Below, one piece after another: positions 16,205 through 25,872 of a DNA stretch of 64,000 nt. The stretch lies in assembly GCF_026262505.1 (NCBI RefSeq), contig NC_067207.1, positions 18,320,082 through 18,384,081 on the forward strand, read 5' to 3'. The notes beneath the pieces were generated by a model that saw only the letters and a program-made list of their open reading frames with translations, was not told the DNA's origin and did no database searches. Made by a program: the position numbers and the translations under genes. The stretch comes from Trichomonas vaginalis G3. Taxonomy: Eukaryota; Parabasalia; Trichomonadida; Trichomonadidae. The stretch's first letter is position 1; each line of letters opens with the position of its first letter.

Positions 16205-19108
16205 TTAACCAACTCGTATCCAAGCGTGCATTGTTATATAAGGAGGCATATAATCTTTTCCATTACCTGCTGGGTCTGTAATGCCAGCATAAACATGTGT
16301 ATGGTTTCCTGCAGTTCCACAGAAAATACCTGTGCTAACATCTTTGGGGTCATCTGTGATATCATATCTATTCATACCTTGCCTATCAGAACCTGCAGCA
16401 AGATTTGTATAACCTCTTTTTGTCATTGGATGCGAATGGTTTCCTTCCACAGATGTTGTTCCACTGAACTTATGCATATGTGAAGGAAGGTTTTCAATAC
16501 CTATTTTCTTTGAACCTCCCATCTTCATTGACTGCGTATTAGTGTAGAATGGAAAACTGTCAACTATTTCATACCATCTACCACCAAATAAAGTGTTTGG
16601 ATTTATTGGATTCATAGACGTATAAACAGCTCCTATAGGATATATTAAATCATATATGCTCATAACTCTATAAATATATTCTAAAGAACTTATGTCATTA
16701 AATACCATTTGGAATATATCTCCCGGATGAAATGTTGCATTTGTTCCACTTTTATAATGTAATGTTAGCTCTATAGAATTATCCAAGAAAAATTCAAATG
16801 TTTCTGGTTGAATGCCTCTTACAAATTCAAATGGAGTTGCTGGTTCACCATTTATAAATTCTGTTGTGAATGTCATTGTGTCTGGTTTCGAAAATTTCTT
16901 TGTTAGTTCTGCATCCACATAAGTTTTGTCAGCTTTCTTATCTAACATTGTTGGTAGTTCATGTGTTTCAAAGTTTCTGACATGACCTTCAATGTTCATA
17001 CATTTACTATTTAAGGAGTTTAGTGTATCTTTTACGCTTGTACTCGGATTCTCTAAAGGTGCACTTGAACCTAAAGTATAGTTCAATATTATGTCGTCTG
17101 CTCTAACAGTAGTGAAGGATTTATGTGTATGGTTCTTGTCAGCTTTACTATTTAATGTAGCTTGAAGTTCATTTATATCGGAGATATTGTGTTTATGAGA
17201 TTTCAAAACTTTGTTCGTTGCGTCAAGTTCATCTTTGTCAGCTTTACTTTTAATAGCATCTTCAAACGTTATTTTTGTCTTAACTCTCAACATAAATCTT
17301 GGTTCAACTAATACACCGTTAACAAAGAAGTATGAAGCGTATATTTCATCGTTATAACCAAATGCTTCTTGTGCTTTACCTGTGTCATACTGTACAGTAC
17401 AGTGTATGTCATAACCTTTAGCACGAATGAATTTATATCTTCTTTCATTAACATCTTCAGTGCTTATTTGTTCATCCTGTGTTAAATATCCATGGTAGTC
17501 CGTTATAATCTGTTCGTCTGAACTTATATAATGAACATGGTTTTTATCTGCTTTTTCGGCTAATTTCTCTTCTATCTCATTTATTTCAAGTTCATGCCTA
17601 CCACCACCTCCCGAAGAAGTATTTTTCTTCAGCTCTTGAAGAACGTCCACTTCGCCATCTTTGGTGTCAATAATGAGACTTTGAGTTAAAACCTTTCCTG
17701 TCTTAATGGATGTTTGTAAAACTTCTTCTTCACCGTGTTCGGGGTCATGGTCGTCATCATATCTTGTGAAATCAGAGATGTTGTCATACATTAAGCATAT
17801 CTGTCTCAAAAGTTCTGCTATTTGAAACTGGAACGAAAGATATACAGAACTTTCATCATCTCCTAAAGTCAAGTCTGCTTTCTTAAGTATTTCTTGAATG
17901 TATGCAATGAGAACAGAGTACCTTGGAAAATATTCGAACAATATTTCATTAGCTGTTGGTTTTGGTGGTTCTTCTGGAGTTTCTGTTGTTTCAGTTCCTT
18001 CTGTAGGTTCTGTTGGAGTTTCTGCATCTCTTGACTTCAATGCTCTTGCTCTCAAAGACCTAAATGTTAGAGCACCAGGTTTTACAAAGGACTTTATAAA
18101 TGCTTTAATAGTTCCTGGTAAGTTATTGTTAGCATTAAGTAAGTTCCTTATGCTTCCATCATGTACGTCCATAGCACTATGTAAAAAATCTATACTTTTC
18201 TTGTAGTCAGCAATAGACTGACTGTGATTTTTTAAAGATTTGTCAATACCTTTAAGCCAATCTTCATGCATGTCTGATACTGAGCCAAGAATATCATTTG
18301 CTTCCTTTAGTGTATTTTGTGCTTCTCGTAAAGTATCCAATCCCGTACGTGCATTGTTTGCTATACGTCTTACAGTATCTATTTGACTCCTTGTTTCTTG
18401 CATCCAACCAGATAAAGTTTTAATAGTATCAGAACCATTTGAAATGAAGTTCAAAGCATTTTTAACGTCATCTAAAACTTCTTCACCAAGTACTGCCCAT
18501 ATCTTTCCGATTTGGTATTGAAGAACTCCATATGAAGCAGCTGTTAAACCAGTATTTATAAGGTTCCATATCCATGATTTAGCAGTTTTTCCATCCTTTC
18601 CATCTACACCATCCAAACCGTTCTCGCCTTGAGGTCCTTGTATTCCTTGTATTCCTTGTGGTCCTTGAGGTCCGGTGTCACCCCTCTCTCCTTTCAGTTC
18701 ATCTTTATGTTCGTTATAATATTCTAATGTCATAAGGTGTACATCATTACTGCTACCAGCAACGCCGAGAATTTGTTTCTCATTCATGACTAAATTCTTT
18801 AGGCATTTAATGTTGTCGTCAAATCGAAAGCTCTTTAACAATTCAATGAGAACATTTAATACTTTCACTAATGAGGCATCTACTGTAGAATTTATATATT
18901 GCACCGTTCCATCATTTATGATAGGAACTTTACTTATTGTAATGAATGGGTCATAAGTGTTAAAAGTATCGAAATCAATGACTTTTTTAGTCTTTCCATC
19001 GTCAATGACTAAATCATTGCCTTCAATGGTTAAAGTTGAGTTTTCGTTTACTAGTTCATGTGCTCTTCTTGCTTCATTTGTTTCATACGCATATGCAGCA
19101 ATAGTCAT
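16205..19108 (-). CDS. 967-aa fibre protein with collagen-like repeat and phage tail-collar C-terminus
   Basis: This is a long structural protein. Residues about 143-172 form a collagen-like run (GPQGPQGIQGIQGPQGENG and on). Residues about 200-330 are heptad-rich and helical. A Glu/Thr/Pro-rich linker follows near residue 375, and several short modules (KADKNHxH) recur downstream. The C-terminus (from about 826) has YPIGAVYTSMNP, NTLFGGRW, GNHSH, GNHTH and YMPPYITMHAWIRVG, the signature of phage tail-collar/short-tail-fibre receptor-binding domains that also occur in some large viruses. It probably forms a trimeric fibre on the capsid vertex. It is divergent from the 254-aa gene at 19126 with only 17 bases between starts, and lies 20 bases upstream of the integrase on the same strand. 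Confidence 0.85.
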   Translation of the reverse strand: MTIAAYAYETNEARRAHELVNENSTLTIEGNDLVIDDGKTKKVIDFDTFNTYDPFITISKVPIINDGTVQYINSTVDASLVKVLNVLIELLKSFRFDDNIKCLKNLVMNEKQILGVAGSSNDVHLMTLEYYNEHKDELKGERGDTGPQGPQGIQGIQGPQGENGLDGVDGKDGKTAKSWIWNLINTGLTAASYGVLQYQIGKIWAVLGEEVLDDVKNALNFISNGSDTIKTLSGWMQETRSQIDTVRRIANNARTGLDTLREAQNTLKEANDILGSVSDMHEDWLKGIDKSLKNHSQSIADYKKSIDFLHSAMDVHDGSIRNLLNANNNLPGTIKAFIKSFVKPGALTFRSLRARALKSRDAETPTEPTEGTETTETPEEPPKPTANEILFEYFPRYSVLIAYIQEILKKADLTLGDDESSVYLSFQFQIAELLRQICLMYDNISDFTRYDDDHDPEHGEEEVLQTSIKTGKVLTQSLIIDTKDGEVDVLQELKKNTSSGGGGRHELEINEIEEKLAEKADKNHVHYISSDEQIITDYHGYLTQDEQISTEDVNERRYKFIRAKGYDIHCTVQYDTGKAQEAFGYNDEIYASYFFVNGVLVEPRFMLRVKTKITFEDAIKSKADKDELDATNKVLKSHKHNISDINELQATLNSKADKNHTHKSFTTVRADDIILNYTLGSSAPLENPSTSVKDTLNSLNSKCMNIEGHVRNFETHELPTMLDKKADKTYVDAELTKKFSKPDTMTFTTEFINGEPATPFEFVRGIQPETFEFFLDNSIELTLHYKSGTNATFHPGDIFQMVFNDISSLEYIYRVMSIYDLIYPIGAVYTSMNPINPNTLFGGRWYEIVDSFPFYTNTQSMKMGGSKKIGIENLPSHMHKFSGTTSVEGNHSHPMTKRGYTNLAAGSDRQGMNRYDITDDPKDVSTGIFCGTAGNHTHVYAGITDPAGNGKDYMPPYITMHAWIRVG

Positions 19109-19125
19109 ATTTTAATGAGAATAAA

Positions 19126-19890
19126 ATGTTGTTCTATTTGCAAAGTACAGACCCAAACGAATACGGGACAGTAAAGCTACAAACAAACTTAGGTCTTCAG
19201 AATGAAGCGCTTGCTTTCAGAGTTGTTGACTTCAATACTATCGCAACTTTTGTCATAACAGATGAAACAGATTTCATAGAGATTGAAATAGATGACAAAA
19301 GAAGTGTTATAACATTTCCTAACAGAGCCGAGTACAGAATAGATAAAATTGCTGGAGTCATAGATACTCTCATAAATGAAGAAACAATTGACAACATAGA
19401 TGTCGAACTCTCTTCTGAGGGAACATTGAAGTTCAGTTATGCGAAGGAGTTTAAGATAACACGAATGAGTCATAGAGTACAACTTCTTTTGGGTGCATAC
19501 CATATGACATTTCCTTTGAAAAGTGTTGGCAAAACGATTGAGATGAAATCTGTTCCATACGTATGTTATGGCAACTGTTTATACATTGAGTCAAAAATAG
19601 CTAATGTCACAGGTATTTCAGGAGTTAATAGTAAAGGTTCAGTAGAATATAAATCCTTCTGTTATGCAGTCAATTCAATGTTCATTCCAAACGTTCCTGT
19701 CATAGCAACTCATTTAGGTAAATGGGTTCGCATTAGTCCTCATAATTTGAAAGACATGCAATTCAGACTTGTTGACTTTCAAGGAGAGCCTGTAGAACTG
19801 AAGGCACCAGTGCGAATGACTGTTGAAGTTGACTTTTTAGAAAATATTAAATGCAACAGCTTACAAGAGAACTCAGAGCTAAAAATATAA
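19126..19890 (+). CDS. 254-aa putative virion protein, beta-rich
   Basis: The ATG at 19126 is shared closely with the divergent fibre gene. The protein is beta-rich throughout. The C-terminal region (WVRISPHNLKDMQFRLVDFQGEPVELKAPVRMTVEVDFLE) has the D-x-x-G-x-P-V-x-L pattern that recurs in Maverick and adintovirus structural proteins. By composition and place beside the fibre it is likely a capsid or vertex component, possibly the fibre's partner. I cannot assign a named family. Its end overlaps the next gene by 40 bases in another frame. Confidence 0.65.
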   Translation: MLFYLQSTDPNEYGTVKLQTNLGLQNEALAFRVVDFNTIATFVITDETDFIEIEIDDKRSVITFPNRAEYRIDKIAGVIDTLINEETIDNIDVELSSEGTLKFSYAKEFKITRMSHRVQLLLGAYHMTFPLKSVGKTIEMKSVPYVCYGNCLYIESKIANVTGISGVNSKGSVEYKSFCYAVNSMFIPNVPVIATHLGKWVRISPHNLKDMQFRLVDFQGEPVELKAPVRMTVEVDFLENIKCNSLQENSELKI

Positions 19891-20093
19891 AGTATGAATG
19901 TTATGTATTGGGTCATGAACTTTGGTTGTTGCTGTTTGATGAAACAAATGAGTTAGTTATGTCAGTCAAGAGAACAGAAAAATATTGTGTTAGTGAAAAC
20001 TGCACCAAGTCAATAAGATTAGGTTTGCATTATGAAGATGAGTTCGATACTGTTGAAGAAGTTTTGGATAGATATTACAAATTGCTAACTTGA
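19851..20093 (+). CDS. 80-aa small protein overlapping the previous gene
   Basis: The ATG at 19851 is inside the end of the preceding gene (40-base overlap, different frame), a compact arrangement typical of viral genomes. The predicted product has two Cys (YECYVLG, YCVSENC) and ends with a charged helix (EEVLDRYYKLL). No family is recognised. It is followed by paired hairpins (20109-20141) before a convergent gene. Confidence 0.6.
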   Translation: MQQLTRELRAKNIKYECYVLGHELWLLLFDETNELVMSVKRTEKYCVSENCTKSIRLGLHYEDEFDTVEEVLDRYYKLLT

Positions 20094-20108
20094 AATTTTT
20101 TGACTGAC

Positions 20109-20141
20109 GGCGCAAAGCGCCAAGATGGGCTCAAAGAGCCC
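20109..20141. terminator. two GC-rich hairpins between convergent genes
   Basis: GGCGCAAAGCGCC (20109-20121) and GGGCTCAAAGAGCCC (20127-20141) are perfect stems with AAA loops, 5 bases apart. Both are strongly GC-rich in AT-rich surroundings. The arrangement matches the two-hairpin modules inside coding regions at 10580-10605 and 26669-26694. A role as a bidirectional RNA end signal is possible, but a mobile palindrome is equally likely. Confidence 0.6.
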
Positions 20142-20152
20142 TCCTGACTGCT

Positions 20153-20767
20153 TTAATTTACTAAAACATATTTCAAACAAAGCTTATAGTCAGTAGATAG
20201 TTTTGTATACTCGTTCGAATATTTATACTTAAACTCAACTCCTGTAGTTCCTGGTGTTTCAATGATGCGGATGTTACCTATTTTCATGAATAGTGGAGTT
20301 TGACCACAGCATTCGATTTCAGGGTCGAGATAGTCAATGACACATTGTTTTCCTGTTATTCGTGAGATAACATTTTCAAGGTCCTCCTTTGTTAGAATTA
20401 TTTGGTTCTTGCTTATAAGATTTGTCAAAAGCTTCTTATCGTCTTTGAGTAAAATTGTTTGGTATAACTGAAGAAGGTAATGGTCTACGTTATCTGAAGG
20501 ATTTGTTTGAACATTTGTGTAAGGGTTGTCGTTGGCTTCTCTTGAAAGAATTTGGTCCAGTGGTGGATACTCTAACTTAACATCTGATGTAGCGTTAGCG
20601 TTTGAAGCTGTGTTTAAATTCACCGACTTAAGTTCTGGTTCTGGTTCTTTCAAACACTCTGAACTATAGTTCTTTATAACAATATTGTTTGTCGTTCGTG
20701 AGTCAACATTTGATGTTGGTTCAATTGGAACATTAACGGCACCAGCTAAGATGGATTTGCTTCTCAT
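20153..20767 (-). CDS. 204-aa Maverick protein, unknown function
   Basis: The N-terminal half is low-complexity (Asn, Ser, Thr, Pro, Glu). The C-terminal half is more ordered, with ITGKQCVIDYLDPEIECCGQTPLFMKIGNIRI and a Tyr/Lys-rich end. The Cys spacing does not match a protease or zinc finger that I know. The ATG complementary to 20765-20767 shares a short AT-rich region with the divergent gene at 20793. Confidence 0.6.
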   Translation of the reverse strand: MRSKSILAGAVNVPIEPTSNVDSRTTNNIVIKNYSSECLKEPEPELKSVNLNTASNANATSDVKLEYPPLDQILSREANDNPYTNVQTNPSDNVDHYLLQLYQTILLKDDKKLLTNLISKNQIILTKEDLENVISRITGKQCVIDYLDPEIECCGQTPLFMKIGNIRIIETPGTTGVEFKYKYSNEYTKLSTDYKLCLKYVLVN

Positions 20768-20792
20768 TTCATATAGAATAAAAACCTTTTAT

Positions 20793-21194
20793 ATGTATGA
20801 AATGAACAATATACTCGACAAGGGTTTGAATGCAAAGCTAACGAATGAAAATATTGTTGAATTCACTGAGACAGGTGCTGTGTATAAAGATGTAGAACTA
20901 CTGAACAAAAGAGCTAAGGGAAGAAGCAGGAACATGAACAAAGGGTGGAAGCCTATAAAAATTTATGTCAATGATGGCTCAGGAGGTTCAAACATAAAGT
21001 ATGCAGAAAGTTATAGAGTTTATGCGCTAAAAGGTGAAAAGCCTTCATTTAAGAACAGCTATTCTAACGCATATCCTCAAAAGCTAACGGATGGGGAAGT
21101 GGATGATATGAATGACAGCAAAAATATTAACAGAAATGGCGACAGAGATGCATGGAATTTGTCTACCATCAGTCAATTGAAGGTTAAACTTTAA
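20793..21194 (+). CDS. 133-aa basic Maverick protein, unknown function
   Basis: The first ATG in the open frame after the divergent gene's start is 20793 (MYEMNNILDKG). Upstream in-frame codons belong to the antisense of the 204-aa gene, so this start is preferred. The protein is rich in Lys, Asn, Gly and Ser (KRAKGRSRNMNKGWKPIKIYVNDGSGGSNIKY). No motif is recognised. Its stop overlaps by a few bases the stop of the convergent ATPase gene. Confidence 0.65.
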   Translation: MYEMNNILDKGLNAKLTNENIVEFTETGAVYKDVELLNKRAKGRSRNMNKGWKPIKIYVNDGSGGSNIKYAESYRVYALKGEKPSFKNSYSNAYPQKLTDGEVDDMNDSKNINRNGDRDAWNLSTISQLKVKL

Positions 21195-22078
21195 AACAAT
21201 GTTGGTCGTTCCCATGGAATATTTTTGACTTTAATGGTATTAGTCATGATATGAATCTCAAGGTATGAACGAGGAGAGATGAGAGACTTATATGCTTCCC
21301 AAATTTCTTCAAAAGGTAATGTTATACCTGACTGTTTCCAAATGAGTTCAATATCATAACGTGAGAAACCTTGAAAGATAACGAAGTCAGTTATGAGACG
21401 TTTTATGTTTAAAGCTAAAAACCTCCATGTTTGCATAAGTATTGCTACAGTTAAATGGTAATGTCTGACTTTAGTAATGATGTTAGCTAATGGTGAGTCT
21501 GGTTTTGACACTAAACCTTTACCAGCGAAGTCGTCACAAACTAATAAAGTGTTTGAAGGATACTTTTTGAAGGGGTATTTTGAAAGTTTTGACAGAATGT
21601 AGTTTGTAAGTCGTTTCATATCGTAAACTCCTGAGTATTGACGTAAGTGGTGTTTGTCAATAATTCTTTCCATCTCCTCAGAAGTCTTTTGCATTCCTGA
21701 CTGTATAAATTCAACGATGGCATAATATTTCCTCTTACGTCGAATGTAACGTTGAAGAAATTCAATGAGTTCACTGTCTGGAACTTTAACGACAGAGGCT
21801 TGAACTTTTGACATAAATGTTTTCGCTGTTGAGTCCATAGAGTCTGAAGTTGCTGATATAATGATTTGGTCATAATATGAGTCATTTCCTAAACGTTCTG
21901 TTATGAGTATATGACGAATGAGGTTAAATGTCTTTCCTGACCCCATCTTTCCACAATAGAAATAAACACCATTTGAACAGAACTCATAATCTTTGCTGAA
22001 AGGAAGAATAAGAGAAGAGTTAAGTTTGTCTGTAGTTTCATTCATGTCTTCATCTACGTCATGTATTAAATGCTTCAT
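21191..22078 (-). CDS. A32/FtsK-type genome packaging ATPase
   Basis: This is a 295-aa P-loop ATPase. Walker A is GKMGSGKTFNLIRHIL at about residues 43-58. A Walker B-like segment, TLLVCDDFAGKGL, is at about 177-189. A polar segment (VAILMQTWRF, about 219) corresponds to the sensor region of this family. Size and motifs match the packaging ATPases of Mavericks, virophages and related viruses that load DNA into the capsid. The start lies 16 bases from the divergent penton-like gene at 22095. Adjacent placement of ATPase and capsid-type genes is usual. Confidence 0.85.
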   Translation of the reverse strand: MKHLIHDVDEDMNETTDKLNSSLILPFSKDYEFCSNGVYFYCGKMGSGKTFNLIRHILITERLGNDSYYDQIIISATSDSMDSTAKTFMSKVQASVVKVPDSELIEFLQRYIRRKRKYYAIVEFIQSGMQKTSEEMERIIDKHHLRQYSGVYDMKRLTNYILSKLSKYPFKKYPSNTLLVCDDFAGKGLVSKPDSPLANIITKVRHYHLTVAILMQTWRFLALNIKRLITDFVIFQGFSRYDIELIWKQSGITLPFEEIWEAYKSLISPRSYLEIHIMTNTIKVKNIPWERPTLF

Positions 22079-22094
22079 TTTATCTCCATTAAAA

Positions 22095-22300
22095 ATGCAA
22101 GTCAGAAATATTCAGAACATAGCACCGAGTCTAACTGACAAGAGTATAAAGATATACTATGAACATGTTATGATGAAACCTACCAAAATTCAAGAAAGTC
22201 AGTATACTTATGAATATCCAAGACACTGGGTAGAGTATGTAGGAGGTGAGAAAGCTATTGAAATAAGACAGGTTCGAAGTATTCCAGCAGGAAGAACTGT
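22095..22300 (+). pseudogene. penton-like protein 2, 5' part, cut by transposon insertion
   Basis: The ATG at 22095 follows TTTATCTCCATTAAAA. The segment YPRHWVEYVGGEKAIEI aligns with FPTDWIVNINEEKYIGI of the complete penton-like protein at 5638. The frame runs into the inserted transposon after 22302 and stops a few codons inside it. The 3' part resumes at 25873. Removing the insert with one copy of the TA target leaves the two parts in the same frame. Confidence 0.75.
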
Positions 22301-22387
22301 TATATACGAAAACGATAAAAACTGTTTGACAGAGAAGTGACAACTTTACGTGTCAAAAATAGAAAAAGTGACATTTTATTCGTAATA

Positions 22388-24881
22388 TTAAAATGAATCA
22401 TCATAATCTTCTTCATAAGGGTCTTCATAATCTTCTTGATATTCTTCTTCATAATTTACTTCGTATTCTTCTTCTTCATTACTATCTTCTTCTATTTCAA
22501 CCGGATTCGCCTTATTTTCTTCTTCTTCAACTTCCTCGCCTTCTTTTTCCCATTCATCTTCTTCGATTCCTTGGAGCTCTGGCATCTCATTGGCCATAAG
22601 TGAACCTGGAAGAAAATCTTGAGAGACTCCATCCACAATCCATTTTGCCGGCATTCCCCTCTTCCAAATTGGAAGTTTCTTCCACATTTCAGATGGGCTA
22701 TAGTGAATTTGTTTTCCATTCACATAATGAGTTGGTAATGCTAGATGAGGTTTAGCATTATAGTACTCAACCCATTGTTGAATCTTTGCCCATGACAACT
22801 CTCTGCTCTCTATGTTAGGCCACAAGCGCTCGATTTTCCCATTTTGGTATGGACAATTGGGGACAATATATACATTATTGATCCCCGAACCCTCATAGCC
22901 TTTAGGAACTCGCCTTTATTCTCGCCGCCATTATCGGACCAAATTGTATGTGGTGGTCCATAACGGGCTATTGCTCTCTTAATTACTTTCACTGTTTGGC
23001 TAGCATGTTTTGACGAAAGATGCTGCCATTCTATGATGAGCCTTGTGCAGTCATCAATCACAGCATAAAGAATCTGACTTCTCTTTTTGCCAAGAAAGTG
23101 GATATCAACGTGCCATATTTGGTTAGGAAAGGCAGCTAAGTATCTTGTCTTTCCTTTTGGCCGATAGGGTCCCCTTGGACGTGCCAAGCCTAGCTCTCTA
23201 AAAGCTCTTTCTACCATATGTCTTGAGGGGGGATGTGGAAGAGGGTTTGTAAGATATTTAATGTTCCTCAGCTCAGATGGAAATGATAATGGAGACTCTT
23301 CAATCATAAGTCCGGAAGGAATTGTGGAAGAAATTTGATTTAGGGGCTTAAAACGTTCAATAGCGGAGAACCATGCTTGGGTAGGCGTTGGCTGTGGAAC
23401 AATACCCGTCTTCATGTCCAAAAATGCCTCAAAATGAGATTTGGCATATTCGATATCTTTATTTATTTGGTTATAGGCAGAGATTATTCCAAGATGGCCA
23501 TGCTGCTCAATTAGGTTTCTAATAGTTACCTTAAGATCTTTTGGTACATTAACTTTGGGTCTCCCGCGCTTAAGGGGAATAGACACAGATGGGTGAGGCT
23601 GAGGCTGAGTATTGGCAGAGAGCTGTTGCTGTGGAAGAGTGTTGGCAGAGAGCTGGCGTTGAAGAGGAGTATTGGCAGAGAGTTGTTGCTGTGGAAGAGT
23701 GTTGGCAGAGAGCTGTCGTTGTGGGGGAGTGTTGGCAGAGAGTTGTTGCTGTGCCGAAGTGTTGGCAGATAGCTGGCGCTGAAGAGGGGTGTTGGCAGAG
23801 AGCTGGCGCTGAAGAGGGGTGTTGGCAGAGAGCTGGAGTTGTGTCTGGGTGTTGGCAGAGAGTTGTTGCTGTGGAAGAGAGTTGGCAGAGAGCTGGCGTT
23901 GTGTCTGGGTGTTGGCAGAGAGTTGTTGCTGCGCCGAGGTGTTGGCAGAGAGTTGTTGCTGTGGAAGAGAGTTGGCCAAGAGCTGGAGTTGTGTCTGGGT
24001 GTTGGCAGAGAGTTGTTGCTGTCGAAGAGAGTTGGCAGAGAGCTGTCGTTGTGGGGGAGTGATGGCAGAGAGTTGTGGCTGTGGGGGAGTGTTGGTACTG
24101 CTGGCTAATGAAAGCTGGCGTTGAAGAGGAGCGTTGGCAGAGAGTTGGCGTTGTGTCTGGGTGTTGGCAGAGAGTTGTTGCTGCGCCGAGGTGTTGGCAG
24201 AGAGTTGTTGCTGTGGAAGAGAGTTGGCCAAGAGCTGGAGTTGTGTCTGGGTGTTGGCAGAGAGTTGTTGCTGTCGAAGAGAGTTGGCAGAGAGCTGTCG
24301 TTGTGGGGGAGTGATGGCAGAGAGTTGTGGCTGTGGGGGGTGTTGGTACTGCTGGCTAATGAAAGCTGGCGTTGAAGAGGAGCGTTGGCAGAGAGTTGGC
24401 GTTGTGGCGGGGTGTTGGCAGAAAGTGGGCTTTGTAGAGGAGCGTTGGCTGTTGAGAGCTGTTGCTGTGGAACAGAGTTGGTAGTGCTGGCTGATGAAAG
24501 CTGGCGTTGTAGAGGAGTGCTGGCTGATGAGGGTTCTTCCTGTATACGAGAGTCGTTTGAACTTTGTAATATCAAATAATCGGTAAGGAGAGTGTCATCT
24601 CTGTGTTTCAAAATGGATGAACACTCGTAGAGTCGATTATTATATTTAATGTAGAAAGTAGTAAACTCTTGAAGTTTGTATGTATGATGTAAGTACTCTT
24701 CAATAGTAATTAGTCTATTACATAAGAGAGCTTTGTAAAATGTTATCTTGTTAATTGATGAACGAATAGTGTTGTTGACTAATGGAACATTTGTGAGAAC
24801 AATGGCTAACGGTGTGCGCCTTTGAATCTGTGCTAGAGCTGTTTCAAGCCAAGCTGAATCAACTAAGGTGTACAAATTCAT
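22388..24881 (-). pseudogene. transposon integrase with decapeptide repeats, two frameshifts
   Basis: Reading from ATG 24879-24881, a helical N-terminal domain of about 115 residues is followed by a tract of QLSANTPLQR-like repeats (about 23600-24480). Then come a basic GRP(K)-type linker (KRGRPKVN), a helix-turn-helix-like segment (SRHMVERAFRELGLARPRG) and a DDE core. The core has WHVDIHF and WSDNGGEN in one frame and YQNGKIERLWP (the Glu) in another. The C-terminal tail is very acidic (to 22388). Frame breaks lie in the G run near 24338 (one base lost against the parallel repeat near 24090) and near 22870. All three acids are present across frames. The breaks may be sequencing errors or real decay. 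Confidence 0.75.
23600..24480 (-). repeat. 30-bp minisatellite encoding LSANT decapeptides
   Basis: Units of 30 bp (GTTGGCAGAGAGTTGTTGCT plus a variable 10-base part) repeat almost without interruption, about 28 copies. They encode QLSANTPxQx. Larger duplications of about 250 bp within the tract are visible, since 24070-24330 repeats much of the preceding block. The tract is in the middle of the integrase protein. Repeat expansion has preserved the frame except at one G-run. Confidence 0.85.
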
Positions 24882-25596
24882 TTTAAACAAATTTGAAATG
24901 AAATAATTTGTGAGAATTTGAGAATAATTTAATTATTTCAGAAGTCTATATTGAAAAAATATTCTTAACAAAATTAATTTAAATGGTTCAGAAAATAAAA
25001 AATTAAAATTAATGGGAAAAACATGATTAGGAATAATTAACAATAATAAATATCATGGTTTTGGATTATTTAAACAGCTATAAAAGAACGAATTTTACAA
25101 ATTACGATAAAAAAATTATTGAAAAATAATGAAGAGGATAAGGATTTGAATCGAAAATTAAAAGGATGATTATGTGTCAAATTAAATTAAAATAAAAATT
25201 TTAGAAGATTTAGACAAGAAATAGTGCAAAGAATTAGAATTAACAAAAAATCGAAAATTTAATAAAGGAGAGATAAAATTATTGTAGTATTCAATTGAAA
25301 AATTTTATAAAATAAGGAATATAGGTAAACAAATAAGTTTCATCTAAAAAAAGGAAAATAAAAATATAAAAATTGAAATAAAAACAGAAATATAAAATAT
25401 TTTTAAAATGCAAAAAAGTTTCATACTAATCGTTTTTGTATAATATTTATCATTGAAAGATTATTGAAAGATATTTTGAAAGAAATCGAAAGAGTTAAGA
25501 AATATTGAGAAGAAGGACAATTGAATGATTTTTTGGCCGATTGTGCTATGCAAAGTTGATGATAATTACAGGAAATTTTGAGATTTTCGAGGTTTT
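24882..25596. other. AT-rich non-coding part of the TA-inserted transposon
   Basis: This is about 700 bases with very low GC content and no open frame of note. It lies between the integrase start and the hairpin cluster. I see no repeat or RNA-like structure in it. Confidence 0.6.
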
Positions 25597-25858
25597 GGAG
25601 GGTGTGAGTACTATTATATGTAATAGTATCTCACACACTCCAATTCATCCTATGGCGTCGAGAAAATTTTGGTGAAATGTCGTCGCATTTCACCAAAATT
25701 TCTCGGCGCCATATAGAGTACTAGAGTCTGCGAGGTACTGATTCTATATATGTACCTCGCAGACCCTAGTTCTCAGCCAAAATGGCTAAAAATTGCTCGC
25801 AATTGTTTGCCATGTAAACTGTCACTTTTGAGGAGATTTGACATTCTGTCAAATCTCC
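25597..25858. repeat. cluster of four hairpins near the right end of the transposon
   Basis: Four inverted repeats stand in a row. First is 25597-25641 (GGAG...CTCC, nearly perfect, about 20-bp arms). Second is 25654-25710 (about 26-bp arms, one mismatch and one indel, loop TCGTCG). Third is 25726-25764 (GTCTGCGAGGTAC and its complement, also flanked by CTAG). Fourth is 25832-25858 (GGAGATTTGAC, 5-base loop, then a T run). Each has its own sequence, so they are not copies of one unit. Confidence 0.8.
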
Positions 25859-25872
25859 TTTTTTCGTATATA

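Larger units (their letters stand above)
22303..25870. mobile_element. TA-inserted DNA transposon with rve-type integrase (3.57 kb)
   Basis: The ends are TATACGAAAA (22303-22312) and its complement TTTTCGTATA (25861-25870), flanked by TA at 22301-22302 and 25871-25872. TTGACAGA recurs at similar distance inside each end. The element splits the second penton-like gene, so the boundaries are supported by the host frame. It encodes one minus-strand protein, which combines an unknown N-terminal domain, a 10-residue repeat tract and a DDE integrase. The right part holds several large hairpins. TA duplication together with a retroviral-type (rve) integrase is an unusual pair; the IS3/IS481-like eukaryotic groups are candidates, from memory. 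Confidence 0.85.

Noticed and set aside
23589..24484. Plus-strand Cys/Trp-rich open frames (CWQRAVAVEE-like)
   Set aside because: They are the antisense of the LSANT minisatellite on the minus-strand integrase gene.
25832..25858. Bacterial-type intrinsic terminator (hairpin plus T run)
   Set aside because: The host is a eukaryote and the hairpin is one of four in the transposon end; no bacterial context.
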